DNA of 64,000 nt from Strigops habroptila (Eukaryota; Chordata; Aves; Psittaciformes; Psittacidae), in NCBI RefSeq assembly GCF_004027225.2, contig NC_046360.1, positions 2,716,001 to 2,780,000 on the forward strand, given 5' to 3'. The notes beneath the pieces are model-generated. The model did no database searches and was not told the DNA's origin. It saw only the letters and a program-made list of their open reading frames with translations. This document shows positions 46,401-56,908 of this stretch, one piece after another. Position 1 is the stretch's first letter. Each line of letters opens with the position of its first letter. The translations under genes were made by a program, and so were the position numbers.

Positions 46401-49400
46401 CGCGCAAAGGCTTTGTACCATCACTTGTCTCATCTGCAAGCAGGCTTTGCAGCTGCTTATTCAGTTGAAAGTTTCCATTTCTTGCTGTGCTCGATAGAGG
46501 CAAAGGCACTGAAAGGCAAATTAACTAGTAAGGGAGATGCTTTAGCTGCAGTTCAGTCGCAAGGTTCAGTTTCTGATGCTGTTCAGCACAGGGCTTCCTC
46601 TGACCAAAGAAAAGAGCTCAGCTGGGGAGGAAGCAATGCCTCATCATTGTGGGTGCTCACTCTGGCTGGCAGGAAGCACACTCCAGTGGGGTTTTTCAGG
46701 TCTGTAATGGCAGATGCACAGCACTCCGAGGCCTTACAAGAAATTGTAAAAGCCAGTATATGCAAGAATAACTTTTCTTAACTTTGAGACTGTACCTGAA
46801 GAAGACAACCCCAACTTCTTAACTGAAGTGTGTGCTCCCTACCCCGAATATCCTCTTCTGCTGGTTTTATTCTTGCCAAAAATGACTGTTTCCCATTTCT
46901 TTTTTAAACTGAGTAGTGAAAAAACATAGCTGGCATAGCTAATAACCATGGTATTCCCTTGGAGCCTGCAGAATAACAATCCAAAGAGAATTGGGTGCAT
47001 TTCTGTGTGTCTCTGAGGGCTCACCATTGCGCAGTTCTATGTCAATCCTAAACCACAAGTGTGGAGTGTTACAGACAACACATGGCCATATGTAGGAAGT
47101 GGTCAGTGCACTGGACAGGATGGCAGGATATTACATTCTTCCTTACCCACTGACAGTTGGTGGCAATGGACAGCACTCCTGCATGTACTGGTAGGTTCCT
47201 AGGCTGGCAAGTCTTGACTCTACCATTTACCCTCTCCTGTCAGTGGGTGCTGAGCTCCTTTATGGACTGAGCAACACACAGCTTGGCATTTCTTTGGTAG
47301 TAATTGCTGAAGGGGTGAGGAAGAGCAGGCAGAGGTGAACATGCAGGAGAGATGGAGACTTGTGTTTCATTTCTTCCCCCATTCACCTTCAACCACCTCC
47401 TGAGCTCCCACCCCACCACAGGGCCTGACTGCAGTGATGTGGGTTATGCAGCATGCACAGAGCCATGCAGGAGTGTGATCTCTGCAAAGAATTAACCAAT
47501 TTTAGATTAATTCAGCTAGATGGGGTTTCTTCTTTAGAAAAAAAGAAACCAAACAGCGTCTCTGATGCTACAATGAATTGAGAAAAGCAAAGGAGAGTCA
47601 CAGATACGCTCACACACAGGGATATATTTAACCAGTTCTTCCACAGCATGCTTTTTGTTAATTGGGGAAAGAAAGCAGCTACCTGTGCCTGGGGAAGCAC
47701 ACTTGGGGGCTTTGCACATACAGTCAGTCACTGCTTAGATTCAGCCCTGTTCCTTCATTGTAAAACTCTTCTAGTAGAAGACTAAATCTGTGCCAAATTA
47801 GCTCTGACCACAGACTGAGCAGCTTTACAGAGAAAAAGTCTCCCGGGTGCTTTCCTGCATTTCATCAGCAGCACTTAAGGGCAGGGGGTGAAAGGGATTG
47901 TTTTCGGTGAGAGGGATGTCAATGTTTAGACACAGCTTGATCCGGGTCCTGTTACATCCTCAGCAGCTGAAGAACTGCATCTGAGCTCTTAAATAGCTTC
48001 CTCTCCTTCCAAGTGAGCACCACAATCATCCGACCATAATACAAGTTAAGCAATTACCATCTAACCTTCCCCCGTGATCTCTGCACTATACCTCGTTCTG
48101 TGCCCTGTATTTGAGATTGCAAACGTACATGGAGCTGCATTTCGTACAGCAGCATTTCCTCATGCATTTATTTTCGCAGTTTGCTTAAAAAGAAGATAGC
48201 TGCACAGCTGGTCTGAAGATGAAGGTGCAGCTCACTGAGGCATAGCTATAGTTTTTGGCTTGCAATGCAGCATATTTGCGTCACATCATTGAAGACACCT
48301 CTTCTGTTAATCCCATCCAGAGTACTAACATAGCTGTATGGTCTAATTCCAAGCAAACAAACATGTTTCTTCCAAGGGGACAGTCCTGTCCACCTCACAG
48401 ATTGCCAGCAATAACTTGGAGAACCTTGTGTTTTACAAGGTACATTGGTAGAAGCTGAGAGGCATGAACTTGAACAAGGAAAATCATACACAGCACAGAG
48501 CACTAGAGGAAGTCAGTGGCACCTGATGTGTTTAATGCATTTAGAGGATTATCAGCAGCAAAATGGTAAATGAGTTGCTAACAAGTAGGTGGATTGAGGA
48601 GAATAAGAAGGGCTGAGCAGTACAGTCTTTGCTCTGAATGTTTATACAACGTGCAGGATTTTGTCAATTGTCTATTATTTCTGGATTAAACCTTGAGGGA
48701 TCAACCCTTCTTTGTTCTGCACCTTGCCCACAGAACATGTTGCTCTTGCAGAAGCTCAAATACAGAGTGGTCCAAAAGTAAGATTCCTGTTTTACAAACA
48801 CCTCAGGCAAACTGAGTAATGGCTTGTTCAGTAGGGATTGCCTTGTAACAACCTGTATCTCAAGCCATCGTTAAATTAAGGAGGGGAGCAAAGTATTGTA
48901 GAATTATTGGCATTCTGGTATGTGCAATCCTGCAGTTTGCAGCTGGAGACAAGCATGGCCAAAGTAATGGGTGTGTGACTGGGGACTGAGCTGCCAAGGG
49001 CAGGAATAATTGATAGAGAGCTGAGGCACTCATCCCTTCATTTGAAATACAAATACAAAGATTTGAGATGTGTTACTTCCCTGTAGGGCACTTTCTGGGG
49101 TGCGTGTTCATTGTGGTGATTGTGGGAGGGAATAGCATTCCCAGTTCTTGTTTTGGAAATCTGGTGCATCACAGAGACCGTACCTGATTGCAGGGGCAGG
49201 ATTCAGGCGGCAAAATGATCTTCTACGGACTGCTTAAGTCACAGTTTCTTCCTTATTAAGCCTCTGAAGAAAATTCAAATGTAAAAGACTGGGGTTTTTT
49301 TCCTGAGCTGGCAACTTTAGCTGGTAATTATTTCTTTCTTGAACTTAATCTTTCAAAGCAAGACACCTTCAGACCCTGGCGTGGTGATTACTGCGAAGTC

Positions 49401-52400
49401 TTCTGTACAGCAAGGGGAAGAGTATGGGGGTCTGAAGCAAATTAGCTTCCTTGTCAGATCACGTGCTAGAATAGCCCTAATCAGACAAAATCCTCTCCTT
49501 TTCCAGAATTCAGCGCATCCCTAAGCTCTGCTGTGTAGTCCTGCTTCACAGAGCAGTTAAGCCCGACTCCTGGTGCAGCATGCTCAGCAGTAATGCTGCT
49601 GAAGGCAGAGCGTGCTGAGCGCTGCTTCCTCCCAGCTCACTGGGCAGGGAAAAGCAAGTTTGCCACTAAGGGTTTTACTTCAGCATTTACGTCTAGCAAA
49701 CACGGTGTTTCTTCTCCTCACAGCATCACGTGTACAAATAATATATTTGGGAGGACAGAGCCACTGCCAAATTGCAAATGTTTTAATCGATAACTGTCAA
49801 ATCCTTCTTACTGATCCTGCTTGTGAGCAGCAACTTGGCACTCGGCGGTTGGAACTGCTTCTAAGTACTTAGCAGGCTTTTTATTATAACTTGCCAAGGA
49901 CATGTTTTATTTTCTAAAGCATCACTTTTGTCAGTGAAGAGGAATCTTCTGCATTTCACAGAATGATAGAATCGTCAGGGTTGGAAGGGACCTCTGGAGA
50001 TCAGCTAGTCCAACCCCGTGCCGAGGGAAGGTATTTTACAAGTATGGAAAACTTGCAGTCTCTCGATTACAGTACCATTGTTCTTGATCTCAAGTATGTA
50101 TGTTTACCTATTCCCATCATACTGCTTGTTAAGGACAGAGATTTCTTTTATCCAAAACATTCTCTGTGTTCCAGGGCAGGAGGACTACGATCGGTTACGA
50201 CCACTTTCCTACCAGAACACCAACGTCGTGTTAATTTGCTACGATGTCATGAACCCCACTAGCTATGATAATGTGGCAGCCAAGGTAAGAGGCTTTTGTA
50301 ATTGCTTCAACCTTTTAAATGAGTTACATAGACTTGATACAAGACAAGATGTCAAATTGATACAGCCAATGCTTTTAGTGTCCTGTAGCCTGGGTGTGTG
50401 GATGCACAGATCACTCACTACACACTGAGCTGCAGGTCACAGAGCTCAGACCCGGAGCTCCCCTCTCCACAGCTCTTAAGAGCTCAGAGCTGCGGCTGAC
50501 TCTGCAGCACACCAACAAGATCAAACACCAGTGGTGAAATCACAGCTTTATCTGTTATATCTATATTGATGTCACACAACCAGCACTGCATACAAGCATT
50601 TTAGATGCAACTCTACTTCCATCCCATGCATACTTAACTACAGGGCAGAGATGTAAGCAACCACTTGTCTGTACTAGGAGTTCTGTAATGCCCCAAAGTA
50701 AAAGTTAGTGTCCCTGTACATAGAATCATAGAATAGTTAGGGTTGGAAAGGACCTTAAGATCATGTAGTTCCAACCCCCCTGCCATGGGCAGGGACACGT
50801 CACACTAAATCATGTCACCCAAGATTCCGTCCAACCTGGCCTTGAACACTGCCAGGGATGGAGCATTCACAGCTTCCTTGGGCAACCCATTCCAGGGCCT
50901 CACCACCCTCGCAGTGAAGAACTTCCTTATATCTAACCTAAATTTCCCATTTAGGTTTGAACCCAAATGACACCAGCAAAACAAAGCAAGACTTGGCCCA
51001 AATTCTGCTCTTAAATATGACTTTAGAGGAGCTCTTCTGAACTTAAACAGATGTTAACAAGCACTTTGGCATAGTGGTAGATGCCACATATGTTTTTATA
51101 AAGGGACTGACTTTGGGTAGGACTTTTACATGTTTCTGTAATGTAAATAGTGTGTGTTGGGTCCCTACCACTAGATGAACAACTTCCAAAACACTGACAT
51201 TGCAACATACGTTAAAAGCTGGCTCTGTTCTGGGCTTTATTGTTTTGATTTCAGGAAATAAAAAACCTGATGTAAAACTTTTCTCTTTCTACCATCAGTG
51301 GTATCCTGAAGTGAATCACTTCTGCCGCGGTGTCCCGCTCGTGCTCATCGGCTGCAAGACAGACCTTCGGAAAGACAAGGAGCAGTTGCGCAAGCTCAGG
51401 GCTTCCAAGCAGGAACCCATTACTTACAACCAGGTAAATACAAGTGCACTCAAAATGGTGTTCTCTTTGCAAGAGATAAAGCCCACTTAGTTCAATAGCA
51501 TCGTTCCTCACAAGTACAGTCACAGATACTCCAGAATTAGGTGATTACAGCGTCTAGATAAAGGAATTATTGACAGTCAGCACTAACAGGGGTTTCTCTA
51601 AGTCCTTTCTGGAAGTGGCCAAATCACCACCCATTTTTAGTACCAAAGTTAAGAGAAGTTGAAGAGCATTTTGCATATCTTGGGGTGTCTGAAAGGACAC
51701 TACTGGCTACTCCTTCTGTGCTCTTTACATCTCATTCTGGTTTCCTTTCACAGCTGGGTTATTACTGTTACAAATTTTTAAGCCTTGACAAGTTTGCTGG
51801 ACTCCCTTCATAATTTTTACTAGCATACATTGCTCCTATGACTAGTACTTTGATCAGGATTGTGATAAAGACTGGAGATGCCAGGATACATGCTACAGGA
51901 TTAAAAACACTGTTCTGGAAAAAACAGTTTTGCAAACCCTATTTAAAAATAAACCCTTTCAAGGACAACAGCAGCAACATCTGCAAGGCTTCTCTAACCT
52001 AAGAGGCTTCTCTTTAAAGTGATCTTAAAAATATCTACATATTATCAAGTGTTTTCAGTTTAAGTTATGGAGCAGTGAGGCTTACAGCTAGTGTTACATC
52101 ACTGACACAGCTGTCCTAGGTACAGGAGAAACAGTGATGGAACAGTTTGTTCCATGTCATTTGAGCCCTTTCAGCTCATCTCCCACCTTATTTAAACTAC
52201 AAAGCTATCTTCTGCTCTCATCTCAGAGCAAGAACAGCAGCTTCCAAACTGCTCGAGACGTAAGTCCAGGGAACAAGGTTAAGTGCAACCAGACCTTGAA
52301 TGAATCACTGCTTTTTCTGAACAGCATGAAAAGAAACTGCAACTGCATCACCACTAAAGCACCCTGGGACTTTCAGCTTGTCTTCCTTGCGCGCAAGATG

Positions 52401-53748
52401 AGATGCCCATCTTGTTGCTTTGTGAACAGCTGCTCCCTCATCTGCCTTAATAACTCCCATTGTCACCCTCACAGCGAGGTTCAGGGCAAGCAACAGACAA
52501 TTCTGGCAAGTCTGCTGAGGCCTCATGCAAGTAAATTCCAGGCCCCACAAGATGTACAAACTTTGTCTCCTATGTGAGCCCTCCCACTTGGTTTTTCTCC
52601 CCTTAAATATACACTACCTCAGTCTTTTACAGCCAGTGGCATCTTGAGCCATGCGAAGTGATGCTTCTAGTGCCAGGCCCAGAGGAGCTGAACACTATCT
52701 GCCAGCACTGCAGCTTGCAAACCACTGGAAGGAGACAAACTTCACTTAAATATGATGAAGAAAAATCCCCCTATGGAACCCTGAGTGCTCAAGTGACCCC
52801 ACTCCCGGGGCTCATAATGAATAAATGCAGAGTTTGTGAGCTGTGGGTTGCAGACCTGGAAATCCCACTCTAAGACTCATAAGCATTCAAAAGTGGGAGC
52901 TGGCTCTGCAATGACAGAAGGATCACAAGCAAAGTAAGAAGTCAGTGTCTTTTGTCTGTGGTGATTTCACACTCCAGGATTGCATGCAAATGTTTTAGAT
53001 CCTAGCCTGTTCCCATTGCATGCACTGGGGTGAGGTTGAGAAACACAGGCACCCATTTGCGTATGTGAGGATTTTGGCTGAGCCCTTGTGATGCTTCAAA
53101 GCCAAAGTTGGGGTTCTTGCATGTGCACCAGCAAAACAAGGCAAGACATTGGTCTAGATTCTGCTCTTGCATGTGACATTCATTACTAAAGGTGACATCA
53201 CATAACAATTAAGGTCAGGCCTGAAGAAACATTGCTGTGGAGACATCGTATCCTCACTTGAGAATCTACCTCAGCATTTCTTTTAAACAAACTTAACACT
53301 GAGAATGTTTTTACACTATCAGCAGTCTGCATCTTAGTCTCTAATACACTGAACTGTCAGGCCAGGCTCTGGATCAACACGGGGGGGGAAAAACTAGTTT
53401 GTTTAATAGTGCCTCAGTTTATTAGCAATGCCACTTACACTCTAATATTATAGTCAAAGGCAGGTTCTTTCTTCCTGAGCTCATGATATAAAGATGTACA
53501 AAATAACTCCCTTTCTTTTCCATCTCACATTCCTTCTCTCATTCCTTGGCTTTACATCTCTCCTTACCTCCTGTTCTCTCCAGGGTGAAGCAGCTTGTCA
53601 GCAGATTCATGCAGAAATTTACCTGGAGTGCTCAGCAAAGTGTCGTGAGAACATAGAAAAGGTTTTTAAAGAAGCCACCACCATTGCACTGAACGCCATG
53701 AAAAAAGCCAAGAGGCACAAGAAACAGCAAGTGTGCTCGGTGTTATGA
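43150..53748 (+). CDS. RHOF: RHOF (Rif), Rho-family GTPase, complete, five coding exons
   Basis: RHOF is a plasma-membrane Rho-family GTPase that drives filopodia through formins. Five exons join to 220 residues: 43150-43314, 43428-43515, 50175-50284, 51299-51433 and 53584-53748. All have GT-AG borders and matching phases. Visible motifs are the P-loop GDGGCGKT (35-42), switch [11 protein letters not shown] (57-66), DTAGQ (82-86, with the catalytic Gln at 86), GCKTD (139-143) for guanine binding, a Rho insert helix after 144 and ECSAK (181-185). A polybasic tail and the CAAX box CSVL (217-220) follow; the final Leu predicts geranylgeranylation. It has about nine more N-terminal residues than the human 211-residue protein. 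RHOD was considered, but the [13 protein letters not shown] and ITYNQG wording matches RHOF, as does the neighbourhood. Confidence 0.97.
43428..43515 (+). CDS. RHOF: RHOF exon 2 (codons 56-85, switch I)
   Basis: An 88-base exon between a TGCAG acceptor and a GTAAGG donor. It encodes [19 protein letters not shown] and on to YDTA, with the following glycine codon split 1/2 at the junction. It carries the effector loop and the start of switch II. The intron before it is only 113 bases; the one after is about 6.7 kb. Confidence 0.95.
46222..46309 (+). repeat. Tandem duplication, 44-base period
   Basis: Two adjacent copies of a segment containing GAAGTTAATAGGTTAGTC and TAAAATACACTTGAATAACA differ at a few positions. 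It lies in RHOF intron 2 and looks like a local, somewhat aged duplication. Confidence 0.85.
49957..50028 (-). mobile_element. CR1 3'-end fragment
   Basis: About 70 bases begin with the reverse of the CR1 tail (CAGAATGATAGAATCG) and continue with GGTTGGAAGGGACCTCTGGA. It lies in RHOF intron 2, about 150 bases upstream of exon 3, antisense to RHOF. Confidence 0.88.
50175..50284 (+). CDS. RHOF: RHOF exon 3 (codons 85-121, switch II)
   Basis: A 110-base exon that completes the glycine codon and encodes [19 protein letters not shown] and on to VAAK. It holds the catalytic glutamine (residue 86) and switch II. It follows a TTCCAG acceptor and precedes a GTAAGA donor. A CR1-derived fragment ends about 150 bases upstream. 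Confidence 0.95.
50719..50966 (-). mobile_element. CR1 LINE, 5'-truncated copy
   Basis: About 250 bases in reverse orientation. They start with ATAGAATCATAGAATAG at the CR1 3' end, run through TCCAACCTGGCCTTGAACAC and GGCAACCCATTCCAG, and end near the AACTTCCTTATATCTAACCT segment. It lies in RHOF intron 3. Confidence 0.92.
51299..51433 (+). CDS. RHOF: RHOF exon 4 (codons 122-166, guanine-binding loop)
   Basis: A 135-base exon, phase 0 at both ends, with an ATCAG acceptor and a GTAAAT donor. It encodes [18 protein letters not shown] and then CKTD and the Rho insert region up to ITYNQ. The reading frame runs open into both introns, but the splice sites and homology fix the borders. Confidence 0.95.
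51434..53583 (+). other. RHOF: RHOF intron 4
   Basis: A 2.1 kb intron with no gene. A roughly 50-base segment at 53126-53177 resembles one in intron 3 at 50971-51021. Confidence 0.8.
53584..53748 (+). CDS. RHOF: RHOF exon 5 (codons 167-220, CAAX box)
   Basis: The terminal coding exon follows a TCTCCAG acceptor and runs to TGA at 53746-53748. It encodes [19 protein letters not shown] and then an alpha-5 helix, and a Lys/Arg/His-rich hypervariable tail ending in the prenylation motif CSVL. The basic tail and the terminal Leu indicate a geranylgeranylated, membrane-attached product. Confidence 0.95.
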   Translation, partial: GEAACQQIHAEIYLECSAKCRENIEKVFKEATTIALNAMKKAKRHKKQQVCSVL

Positions 53749-54470
53749 TCTGGACTGTGAGAGAGCACTGACTGCACCACAGCCAAGCCATTCAGGTTTA
53801 AAAACAGTCTAATGTTAAAGACTGGGGGGTTTTAATCACACGTTTTTATTTCTAGAACTATTTTTATTTTAAGTTTTAATTATTTTTACTATTTTTGCAC
53901 TTTTGTTACACTGCTCTCACCAAGTTTTCAAAGCTCTTCGTCAGGTTTAACTGATGCAGCGTGCCTTTGTCCGTCTGGCTTTTGCTCCGGACTGCGAACG
54001 ACCACCAGTCAGGTCTTGGACTCACTATTTAAATTGCAATGCAAAGCAACTGCTACTGTGTGTCTTCATTAGGGGGTGTGTTTAAGTCTGCAAAATAATT
54101 GTGCTGTGTTATAGCTACAATTTACTGTCTTTTTCAAGCAGAAAAGCCACCTCTTTTAGAAGTGATGTTAGAGCAGCTTATCAGGCAGCTTTGATGATAA
54201 AGAGATGAAGCTCTGTGTTAACTTTTTGATGGAGCACCCACTACTCCCCTGTGCTGCTGGGCCAGCTTTGCAGAGCTGCACCCTTCGAGGTCTCCTTGCA
54301 AGGCCTGCTGCTGCAATGGAAAGTGGCATTTACCAGTGGAGATACATGGGTTGCTCCAGTTCAGAAATGGAATATCATGGAAAATACTTAACTTTCAGTT
54401 AGAATTAGTCCAAGCAGCTATTTTATCATGTAAAGTTAGTTTTACAATAAACTTATATAGCTTATTTAAT
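53749..54470 (+). other. RHOF: RHOF 3' UTR
   Basis: AT-rich sequence follows the RHOF stop, with several ATTTTTA and TTTTTATT runs near 53845-53900 that resemble AU-rich elements. The first canonical AATAAA (54446-54451) gives a 3' UTR of about 720 bases. A second AATAAA at 55434-55439 could define a longer isoform. The ends are inferred, not seen. Confidence 0.6.
54446..54451 (+). terminator. RHOF: Polyadenylation signal for RHOF
   Basis: This is the first canonical AATAAA downstream of the RHOF stop codon. A T/G-rich stretch follows within about 100 bases. The alternative downstream AATAAA at 55434 is weaker by position. Confidence 0.55.
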
Positions 54471-56100
54471 ACATCACAGATTGAAATACTGGTGCATTCT
54501 AGGGGAAATAGTTAACTCATGTTTGTTATCTCGTGAAATCTTCTCTCCTGCTGTAAATTAAACTTTTCCCTTTTGTGATGAAGGTGTCAGCTCCCTGTTT
54601 AAGGAGGAGGGATGCTCCCACTGCACAACCTAGCGCGTGTACCTCAAACCTCCTGGTTCTTTTGCACATCCCGTGCAGTGAGATTTCATGTTTCAGGAGC
54701 AACCATCATAAACCTTTGGCAAAAGGTTATCTCTCATCACCTTTCCATGAATCCTATGTATTCTCCCTTAGGATGAGCTGTAGTTTGCCTTATCTTTCAG
54801 CAACACCTGTACTGCAGAAGCCTCCTTCCCCCTCACAGGTTTGGTTTAAGTGGTGCATGCCAGGAGTCTACTATTAAACATTTCACACAGAGTAACTGGT
54901 AACTGTCTATCAGATCTCATGCAGCTTTATCCTCTGCTGGGTACATGACCAGCTGCTGAAAAACTGGTTTGGAGTGAGGCATCATTAGTATTTTACATGC
55001 AGGATGTAGAGATCTGGATCCTTGAAATCTTACTTTTTTTTCCTTGCCCCCTTTCTTCCCCCAACTTGTTTTGATTTAATTAATCAATTAATTCAATTAA
55101 TGAATCTCTATTAGCTTAAAATGGAAAATTAAAAAAATAAGAAGTTTGTGGACATCTTTGATTATAGAAAAATCATGAAGAATTGTACAGCCCTTTCTCC
55201 ACAAGAAGAGATCTGTCAGTGAAAGGCACAAAATCACTCATCACCTTACCCAGTTCGAAACTGAAACATGAACGTGCAGGAAGTGAACGTGTTCACCCTC
55301 AGCTCCATGGTCAGAATCTTTCTTGCTCTTTTAATCGGAGTTTCTCATGCTGCAGAACTCGTTACTCCCCATGAGCAGAGCTGCCCACCCCTGCAGAACC
55401 AGGTCCACTGCTCAGGTCCAGCATCGCTCTCAAAATAAAACAATTTACAGTTCATAAATGGAGAGTTCAAAGGATGAAACAAACCCCAAACTTACAGGGC
55501 ATGCAGAAGTCAGAAGGTAACAGCAAGATAGAGCCCACCTAGTGTGAAAAGTGTTCAAAATATGCTAATTGCAATTTACTGTTTATGCCCATAGGACAGC
55601 AACACTGTAATTTTGCTGCCTTGCAGCAACAGAGCTGATGAAACCATTTCAAGCCTGTGGTGTGGACGTCTTTCTTCAGGAGCAAACTTGTGGGACAAGG
55701 ACATCAGTTTGGGATCACACTCTGCCAAAGCATGTGCCCAGTTTGGGCTTTGTGTTAGCTCAAAGGCAGGCTTTACTGTTGGGAAAGACACTGCCTAAAG
55801 CAGCTCGCAATACTGAGCTGGTCTTGGGAGGTCCAGATGGTGCAGCACCCAAAACAAGCCGATTTGGATGAGTAAGTTCAAGTTGAAGCAGCACAAGGAG
55901 TTCAGCAGGATGCCAGGCAGTACTTAATGCCATCCTCCTGAACGAGTCTTTATGTTCTCTTAATTACTGGTACAAGTGCAGCATCTAAAGGCAATATTTA
56001 GTATTTCTGCTGAGCCTGTCCCCCCCTTTCCAGAACAGTGTCTGAAAAACCAACCTGAAGGGCAAAATGTTTGTTATTAAAAAGGGGCTGAAGCAGCTGC
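54471..56100. other. Spacer between convergent RHOF and TMEM120B 3' ends
   Basis: No gene seen. An AT-only patch of overlapping TTAATT units lies near 55074-55105, and a plus-strand AATAAA at 55434-55439. Confidence 0.6.
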
Positions 56101-56111
56101 ATATTGAATGG

Positions 56112-56117
56112 TTTATT
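56112..56117 (-). terminator. TMEM120B: Polyadenylation signal for TMEM120B
   Basis: AATAAA on the minus strand, about 680 bases past the TMEM120B stop, is the first canonical signal in that direction. RHOF ends about 1.65 kb away in the opposite direction, so the two transcripts converge without needing to overlap. Confidence 0.5.
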
Positions 56118-56794
56118 TTAGGTCTTTTCCAGGCCTGGCCAGCTGACCTGGTCTCCCTGGAAGAAGGCTAGCAGATGTCCCTGCCATTTAAAAACTGCTT
56201 TTGCTTACTTGGTTTTGTTTCCAAAAGAGGATTTATCTTCTTTAAATAGCTTTTGAAAAGTGGTTATAGCAGCAGTATGGTACAAAGATGAGCATCTTTT
56301 TCACAGTACACCCAGGTTGGTGTTGCCACTGAAAATACACCTTCAACAAATGCCTTTAAAACCAGCATTTGGTCTGTATTACTGACCAACCTGGAGCATT
56401 CATAAGCCTTTGCAAATCCAGTACCCAGAATTTAAATAATAAAACAGGAAAAAGTGTTAAATAGCATTCCAGAATTGGAATTACAGTAGATCCCACATTC
56501 TCCCAATGCTGGCACTTCGCTGGGCAGGTGCATGCTGCTCTATATACAGAAAAATACCCCAAAAGCAAACATGGTTTGTATTAAATATACATAAATAGCA
56601 GGACTGCAGACTGGAGAGCCATGCTTGCGGTAATACTGAGTCTGTGCTGGCAGAGTCCACATCCTTCACCAAACACAGAGGCAATGAGTCCTTCCGACCC
56701 CATCCGTTGCGTAGCTGGGGTTTAGCAGGATCCATCCCAAACCCAGCGCCTGCCACGGGCAGCGGGAAGGCAGCCAGCACCCCGGGGAGGGGGT

Positions 56795-56908
56795 TCACAG
56801 CTTCTTCATTTTGTCTTTGTTTTTCTGGAGTTTAGTGTGCACGACTTTGAGAGTAGTGAGGAAGTTCCCGAGGAAGAGCAGCAGAAACGTGAAAGCCAAC
56901 ACAGAAAC
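56795..56908 (-). CDS. TMEM120B: TMEM120B last coding exon
   Basis: The terminal 114-base exon encodes [20 protein letters not shown] and [17 protein letters not shown] and then a TGA at 56795-56797. It holds the last membrane helix and a short Lys-rich cytosolic tail. The acceptor is TCCCAG, preceded by a C-rich tract. Confidence 0.93.
   Translation of the reverse strand, partial: VSVLAFTFLLLFLGNFLTTLKVVHTKLQKNKDKMKKL

Larger units (their letters stand above)
43516..50174 (+). other. RHOF: RHOF intron 2
   Basis: The largest RHOF intron, 6.7 kb. It contains a palindromic TGACGCAA pair (44909-44940), a 44-base tandem duplication (46222-46309) and a CR1 3'-end fragment (49957-50028). No coding similarity was seen. 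Confidence 0.85.
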
